From Nemertoderma westbladi (taxonomy: Eukaryota > Xenacoelomorpha > Nemertodermatida > Nemertodermatidae): a DNA stretch of 36,842 nucleotides. The stretch lies in assembly GCA_032718475.1 (NCBI GenBank), contig JAUCBJ010008897.1, forward strand, positions 1 through 36,842. The letters are read 5' to 3'. The position numbers and the translations under genes are program-made. Position 1 is the stretch's first letter. Each line of letters starts with the position of its first letter. Positions 31,498 through 36,842 of this stretch are shown here, piece after piece. The notes under the pieces were generated by a model that made no database searches, was not told the DNA's origin, and saw only the letters and a list, made by a program, of their open reading frames with translations.

Positions 31498-33171
31498 CTA
31501 AACTCTAAGCTGCCCCTCGATCTTCCATCGATTCTTCCATGAGGCACTGTCCCGATGTCCCCCTGCGCGTCCTCTTATCTTTCCACCCACTTTCCTCGCC
31601 AACTCCAACTCATCTGGAATTGGCTCTCCCCCTTTCACCACCCCAAAATCGGGTCTCTCCACCGCCTTCTTAACTATGTCCTCTCTTGGCATCAAAATGC
31701 CATCTCTTTCTTTGTTGTCTCCCGCCGGCAGAATGAATAGAAAGTGAAAGAACAGGCAGAACAGTAGTCCTATTCCTTTCCATCCTGCCTTCCTTCTCGA
31801 CTTCCCCCTTGTCGGTATGCCTCCAAACCGGACCGGCATCTCTTCCGGACACTCCTCTAGACACTCCTGCAGACACTCCTCTGGAGTGTTGTCCTCCGGA
31901 CACCTCGCCGTCCGCTCCGCTTCATCTCCATACCGATGCTTGCTGGGAAACCTACTCTCCTCTGCCCACTTTCTTACTGTCACCTCCCTATCTGGCTCTA
32001 CTATATCCTCCGGCTTCTTATCTTCGTCCTCTATGTCTGCGGTGCCTGGTAACATGCATCCTGATGTCTCTGTCACACTGCATGGTATCTTAGTTTTAAC
32101 TGGGCCGCTAAGCATCCACCCGAACGGCGTGAGGATCGCCGTCGGATCCCGCTGCCTGTCTTCGCCGAAGACCATCTTCGTTCTCTCGTGGGCCGTCGGG
32201 CAGTCCATCCCTACTATAATGGACACCTTCCTAAGGTCCACCTTTGGTATTGAGAAATCGATACCGTCCAGGAATCTATATTGTTCGACCTCAATGTTGG
32301 TTGGTCGCCTGGCATTGATGTTTATCGATTCTATGACGTGGATGGGGTCGATCGTCGCCCCATAGTCGTATCCCGGTGCAATCGCTGCTATCCTGCACCG
32401 CCCCGCCCTCGTCTCCAGGACCTCATCTTTACTCGAGACGGTAGTCACCGCCATTCTATTCGGCCTTGTCTTTAGCCCTATCTCTTCGGCCACCCAGTTC
32501 TCCACCAGCGTGAAGGCTGCTCCGCTGTCGACCAGCATTAATGTCGTTACTGATCGACCGCCCTCTCCTGATATCTTTACTGGTACTACCCCGAGTAGTA
32601 CTTTTCTCTTCTTCTCCTCTTCTGTCGTGCTTGTGGCCATTGCCTGGCCTCCAGTCTCGGACTCTCTAACTGCTGTCTCTCTACACTCTCCGGATCTGTG
32701 TCCTTCTACCACACATCGATGACATAGTCCGTTCGCGTCTGTGTAGGCTATACGATCTTGTTTGGGCAATGCTTGCCAGTGCTTACAACTCCTGGTCTTA
32801 TGTGTTCCATCCCGATGTAATTGACATTCGAATCCTGGATCATAGCGTTCCCTGTATAGTCCCTCACGTATCGCGCCTAGGTTTATATGTACCGATTTAG
32901 TGTTTTGGTTGTCTGTATTCGGCCTACTGGGCACATTGGGATTATGTTTATTTATGGTGTTATTTTCTTTCTGTCCCCGCCACGGTGTGGCCCTGCTACC
33001 AGCTAACTGTGGACTAGCAGTCCCCTGTGTGGCCGCATGTGGTAGTGATTGTCCTACTCTCGGGAGTGGATCTGCAGGATCGTGTTCGGGTTTATGGCTT
33101 GTCCCCAAACTATCCTCGCTATAGACTGGGTCTGTTATTAATTCGGCTTCATAGTTGAGGAAGCTCGACAT
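31498..33171 (-). CDS. BEL/Pao gag C-terminus plus protease, chimeric tail
   Basis: 557 codons from ATG 33171; the frame is open upstream to a TAA at 33279-33277. Upstream residues ending in PGLEE look like a gag segment, so the true 5' part (DUF1759 core) is lost. Domains: Cys/His pair typical of Pao gag (CQLHRDGTHKTRSC, then CHRCVVEGHRSGEC, about 148-162); DUF1758-type retropepsin with LMLVDSGAAFTLVE at about 213; and the conserved end of that domain, TPFGWMLSGPVK. Instead of RT there follows an acidic, Cys-rich stretch (CLQECLEECPEE) and a hydrophobic segment GIGLLFCLFFHFLFILPA that could be a membrane anchor. It then stops. The tail is unlike Pao proteins known to me and may be read from non-element DNA. 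It is a remnant, or possibly a co-opted gag-protease; the open frame is striking. Confidence 0.75.
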   Translation of the reverse strand: MSSFLNYEAELITDPVYSEDSLGTSHKPEHDPADPLPRVGQSLPHAATQGTASPQLAGSRATPWRGQKENNTINKHNPNVPSRPNTDNQNTKSVHINLGAIREGLYRERYDPGFECQLHRDGTHKTRSCKHWQALPKQDRIAYTDANGLCHRCVVEGHRSGECRETAVRESETGGQAMATSTTEEEKKRKVLLGVVPVKISGEGGRSVTTLMLVDSGAAFTLVENWVAEEIGLKTRPNRMAVTTVSSKDEVLETRAGRCRIAAIAPGYDYGATIDPIHVIESININARRPTNIEVEQYRFLDGIDFSIPKVDLRKVSIIVGMDCPTAHERTKMVFGEDRQRDPTAILTPFGWMLSGPVKTKIPCSVTETSGCMLPGTADIEDEDKKPEDIVEPDREVTVRKWAEESRFPSKHRYGDEAERTARCPEDNTPEECLQECLEECPEEMPVRFGGIPTRGKSRRKAGWKGIGLLFCLFFHFLFILPAGDNKERDGILMPREDIVKKAVERPDFGVVKGGEPIPDELELARKVGGKIRGRAGGHRDSASWKNRWKIEGQLRV

Positions 33172-33652
33172 TTCTTCTAGGCCCGGTTCCGCACCTTTCT
33201 TCTCACGTGTGGAGAAAGCGATTTTATACGCGTCCCCGCCGTGTGGATGAAAAGAGTTGTTGTTCTGACGTTGTTGTTAAGGATATAAATTGAGATAACA
33301 TATAGTGTATAGGTACAATAGCAGATAGCACTGAATACTGCTGCACTGGTACCGGTAATGTGATGACGGCGGTGACGGTCCTAACTGTCACCGTACTACC
33401 TGACTGTACTGACCGACTGAGATAACTGACTGAATAGGGGAGCACCAACAGGTAATATACTGCACGGTTGGCCATATTAGTGTACCTAGTCGATGCTGTC
33501 ACCCCATTGGCTAATATCCCTGTTGGCACCCTTTGCCCCCCTCTGAAGTGCTTCCCTTCGCCCTTGCTGTTCTCTCTTGGTTAGGGGTTTGGCCCCTGAC
33601 CCTTATTGTGTGTGTCTCCTTTGGGGCCTGTTGTCCCCGTTTACTGGGGTGA

Positions 33653-33681
33653 CACGAGGTTGATTGGTAATCAACCTCGTG
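33653..33681. repeat. 13-bp perfect stem, 3-nt loop
   Basis: CACGAGGTTGATT / AATCAACCTCGTG around GGT. Short, perfect and isolated. Confidence 0.9.
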
Positions 33682-33765
33682 CTCCCAATATTGCTTAATG
33701 GCTCACTCTATGGGTTTGTGTTAGCGGAATTGGATAAGCTAACAACCTTTAATCTTATACTAATC

Positions 33766-33833
33766 CAAGGACTTCTAGAACATAGTATATATTCATATAA
33801 CATAGAATATATACTATGTTCTAGAAGTCCTTG
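33766..33833. mobile_element. 68-bp perfect foldback with 7-bp direct repeats
   Basis: Arms 33766-33794 and 33805-33833 are perfect 29-bp inverted repeats (CAAGGACTTCTAGAACATAG...) around a 10-nt loop. ACTAATC flanks both sides (33759-33765 and 33834-33840), as a 7-bp target duplication would. That would make it a minimal foldback or MITE-like insertion, too small to encode anything. A local palindrome with a chance flank repeat is the alternative. Confidence 0.7.
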
Positions 33834-34165
33834 ACTAATCTTAATATACATAATTATAATAATGTCATATCAAAGTTATACAAAACATTAATCTATATAA
33901 GCATGAATATCTATAATACTTATATGTATTTTATTAACAAAAATTCAAAGTAAAAGATTGTAGTTCTTAATCTTAAGATTAATTTAAAACTTACACAGCA
34001 TTGGGGTAAAATATTAATATGATATAATAAAAAATAATAAAATAAATAAATAAATATCAGTAGGCTAAAGGTAAGTGGAGTCATCTAATTTAACCGAATA
34101 ACTAACCGAATAGGATACAGATATTCTTCGATAATCTAAAAAAAACAAGTTTATACGGTGCTTAG

Positions 34166-36838
34166 TACTATTACTCGGCGGGTGATGCCTCGGTAATCAA
34201 CCCCACGGGCGGGTTGATTACTCTCGCAAAGCCAGAGCTCAACCCCTCGCTGATTTACGAGAACGACTCATGTATAATTGTTAAAACAGATATAGCATTC
34301 TTCATTGTTTATTATTTCGTACCCGTCACACAAATTGCAGATATTATTCTGGATGTCAACCATTCGCTATCGCACATTGATAGCTCCAGGTCTATTCTAA
34401 TCGGTGGTGACTTCAACTGCCGGTTGGACTCGGGAACCCGAGGATTGGAACTAACTGATCACTTACAAAACCTCGGATTTATCATTCTTAACGATAAAGA
34501 TGTATCAACTTATGTTTCCCCGCAAGGTGATAGTGCTATTGATATACTCTACATTAAATATCCTGGTGCTGTTCCCCAATGTATCCCGATAGTTTCAATA
34601 AAAAACGATCCCATACGAAAACACCAACGCGCATCAGTTACCCTTCATTTCCCGTCACCTAATAATGGTCTAATAATGAGAGGTAGACCTTCTCAGCTAG
34701 GTAGGAAGTTAGATGTCAATCAACTCATATCTAACTTACATGGGGAAGTAATTATTGAGTCAATAAATAACAATGATCTGGATGCGGCTAACGAACTACT
34801 AACCAATGCCATAGTAAACTCAACTGTACCGAAATGCTCACATAAACACTCTAATAAACCATGGTTCGACGCAGAATGTAAAGTTCTCAAGGCCAGTCTT
34901 GTAGAAGCAATGACAAAACGAAATGAGTCGGATAATAATAAACAACGCTTTTGGGAATTACGGAAACAATATAAACTGGTTATAAAGAGTAAACGCGAAT
35001 TATTCGAGGAACAACAATTGACTGAGAAGCTGAGTAAAGCTGAAGTTAAACCTTGGGATCTCTTCCGAGACCGCAAACCCACAGTGGCCCCCATCGAAGC
35101 TGGTCAACTAGAAACACATTTCGAAGATCTCCTAGGCTGCGCCAATGATCCCCCGGACTGCCCAAATATACCTTACACTACAGAGCAGGAAAGGACTGAA
35201 CAGGAATGGTTTAACGAACCAATCACAGGGGCTGAAATTAAATCAGTAATCAATGAGGCTGCAAACAATAAAGCCAGTGGACCCGACCGACTATTTTACG
35301 AGCATCTGAAGCAAGGGCTGCCTATCATCCTAACTTTCCTCACTCTGATCTACAACGCCTGTTTAAATGTAGGAACTCTGCCTTGTATTTGGCTTGAAAG
35401 TTTTATCGTTATACTCTACAAGGGAAAAGGAACCATAACAAATCCTGACAATTACCATGGGATCACACTTCTATGTGTACTTCTTAAGACCCTGACATCC
35501 ATAATAAATATGAGAATTCGTTTTAATATCCCGCCGACCTCGATTCCTCAGGAGCAATTCGGGTTCACTCCTGGAAGGTCTACAATGGGAGCCATTAGTC
35601 AGTTAATAAGCGATATCGCAGAAGCTTTGAACAGCCCTAACCCTAAGAACCGAAACACTTATGTTTTGTTTGTCGATTTCCGAAAGGCCTTTGATTCAAT
35701 CAGCAGGTCAGTGCTACTATGGAAACTACACAATTTTGGCATCAGAGGTAAGATTTACGACCTAATAAAGGCGTTGACTCATAACAAAATCCGAATATTT
35801 GATGGCCTCAGACTATCGAATATAATAAATCAATTACGTGGAGTTTTACAAGGGGACTGCCTATCACCAACCTGCTTCATTTTATACATCGCAAACCTCG
35901 CCAATGCTATTCGAAACGCCGTCGCCCTCATAAAGTTTATATTTTATGCCGATGACTTGGCAATCTATGCAAGTAACCGCGAAGAAATTCAACTTGTATT
36001 AGACATTTTGTATAAATGGTGTGTAGCCAATGGAATGAGTGTAAATCTAGTCAAAACAAAGGTTGTAAAGTTCAGAAGGGGTGGCCGATTGGCCGCTACC
36101 GATATGTTCCACTACGACAATAAACCGGTGATTATTGCTAATCAATATGAATATCTTGGGGTCACTCTTCAGTCGTCCTTGAGTTTCACCGAGCACATAA
36201 AGGCAAAAAAGAAATCAGCCTGTAGCGTCATCGGCTCCCTTAACAATCTACCTCTACTGTCTACTGAAACTGGCATAAATGTGTTCCAAATGAAAATCTC
36301 CCCCATAGCTTCATACGCAATTAAGGAAATTGGTAAATATCTACGGCTACAGCATCTTAAAGATTTGGATATCATTAAAACAACCCACCTCAAACGAATG
36401 CTAGGGCTTCACACCTCTGCCTCCTCGACACTTTGCCTGCGCCTCCTCAACGAGAATTCGTTTGTAGAGGACCTCGCCGTTAAGTTCCCAGGAGCGTTTA
36501 ACGTGGAGATTCTCTCTGCATACAGAGAGTTTCGCGCCGAGAGAGATGCAAACTTTGTCGCCGAACAATATTCCGATGGCCCAGCTTTCTCCTCGGCAAC
36601 GTGGAAGAAGCCTGGTCAGAAGAACCGGCACCTGGTCGCGCGAGCGACAGCCCACGGATTTCACCACAAGCTGTGTCTGAACAACCGGGGGTTCCATGAA
36701 CTCTCCTCTAGCTGCGTCTGCAGATTCTGTATGGAATCGTCCCAGTCGCGTTACCATGCGCTTCATTGCCCTCAATGTTCGCGCTTTCAGACCTTTGGCA
36801 GTTTAACCCACCAAATTAAGATGTCTTCTAGATATTAA
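34166..36838 (+). mobile_element. 5'-truncated LINE: endonuclease (partial) plus reverse transcriptase
   Basis: The frame is open from the codon after TAG 34163-34165; the 874-residue ORF counted from a TTG at 34214 is not a true start, because the N-terminus of the EEP endonuclease is missing. Residues (from 34214): GGDFNCRLD at about 65; AIDILYI near 115; where LINE endonucleases normally have SDH there is RKH, so the catalytic Asp is missing. RT: NNKASGPDRLFYEHL, NPDNYHGITLL, QEQFGFTPGRST, VDFRKAFDS (about 488), GVLQGDCLSP and YADDLAIYA (about 578), so the RT catalytic aspartates are intact. A C-terminal Cys/His cluster (CVCRFCMESS...HALHCPQC) precedes the TAA at 36836-36838. The 3' UTR is outside the window. 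An RT with no stops in 2.6 kb suggests a fairly young copy; 5' truncation makes it immobile by itself. Confidence 0.9.
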
Positions 36839-36842
36839 ATCA

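Larger units (their letters stand above)
33277..34165. other. Non-coding with strong inverted repeats
   Basis: No gene. It contains the hairpins at 33653 and 33766, a TACCGGTA at 33350, and AT-rich DNA up to the LINE 5' truncation. Confidence 0.5.

Noticed and set aside
31817-32365. 182-codon plus-strand ORF
   Set aside because: Shadow of the gag-protease ORF on the other strand.
26108-34165. LTR pair enclosing the RT-less Pao locus
   Set aside because: Compared both flanks by eye; no matching long direct repeats were found. An outside LTR or complete loss remains possible.
34196-34221. GTAATCAACC...GGTTGATTAC inverted repeat at the LINE 5' end
   Set aside because: It lies in the open endonuclease frame (residues INPTGGLIT); likely coincidental coding palindrome.

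Overview
The window is metazoan nuclear DNA dominated by retrotransposons. Three things point to an animal. BEL/Pao LTR retrotransposons, present here twice, are known from animals. A zinc-transporter (SLC30/ZnT1-like) first coding exon ends in a clean GT splice donor. Much of the rest is AT-rich, repeat-laden non-coding DNA. I cannot name the species; a marine invertebrate is only a guess.

Layout. 1-1070 (minus): intron 1 and the first coding exon of a ZnT1-like transporter; the rest of that gene lies left of the window. 1071-4776: non-coding DNA with diverged repeats, a 72-nt tRNA-like gene with intact A and B boxes (3163-3234, minus) and a 49-nt hairpin (4085-4133). 4777-5667: 3' end of a decayed non-LTR retrotransposon with a 60-bp terminal tandem repeat. 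6229-6560: a 68-bp tandem array. 6717-14726 (minus): a complete BEL/Pao element of 8010 bp with two 752-bp LTRs that look identical, a 5-bp target duplication (TGTCT) and one intact 2018-codon gag-pol ORF; this is a very young insertion. 14732-16215: a broken LINE reverse transcriptase fragment, then an internally deleted relative of the unknown ORFs further right. 16216-21853: gene-free, with local duplications, a 49-bp x 9 tandem array and a scrap of a LINE 3' end.

21854-26107 (minus) holds the least familiar coding sequence: two ORFs (619 and 753 residues) in the same frame, separated by one TAA and 44 further open codons. Together they look like one protein of about 1,400 residues with a Cys/His cluster, a coiled coil, three CCHC-type knuckles and a basic tail. 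I do not recognise the family. The deleted copy at 15.7-16.2 kb joins the region around the stop to the C-terminal tail, which supports a single protein.

27727-33276 (minus) is a second, very different BEL/Pao-related locus. Gag C-terminus plus protease (33276-31498) is followed by an array of short hairpins (30683-31472) exactly where reverse transcriptase should lie, and then RNase H-integrase (30177-27727). Eight copies of one hairpin are invariant except for three adjacent bases that fall in the middle of the predicted loop.

33277-34165 carries a 68-bp perfect foldback flanked by a 7-bp direct repeat. 34166-36838 (plus) is a 5'-truncated LINE with most of an EEP endonuclease and a full RT. 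Apart from the ZnT exon and the tRNA-like gene, no host gene can be supported.
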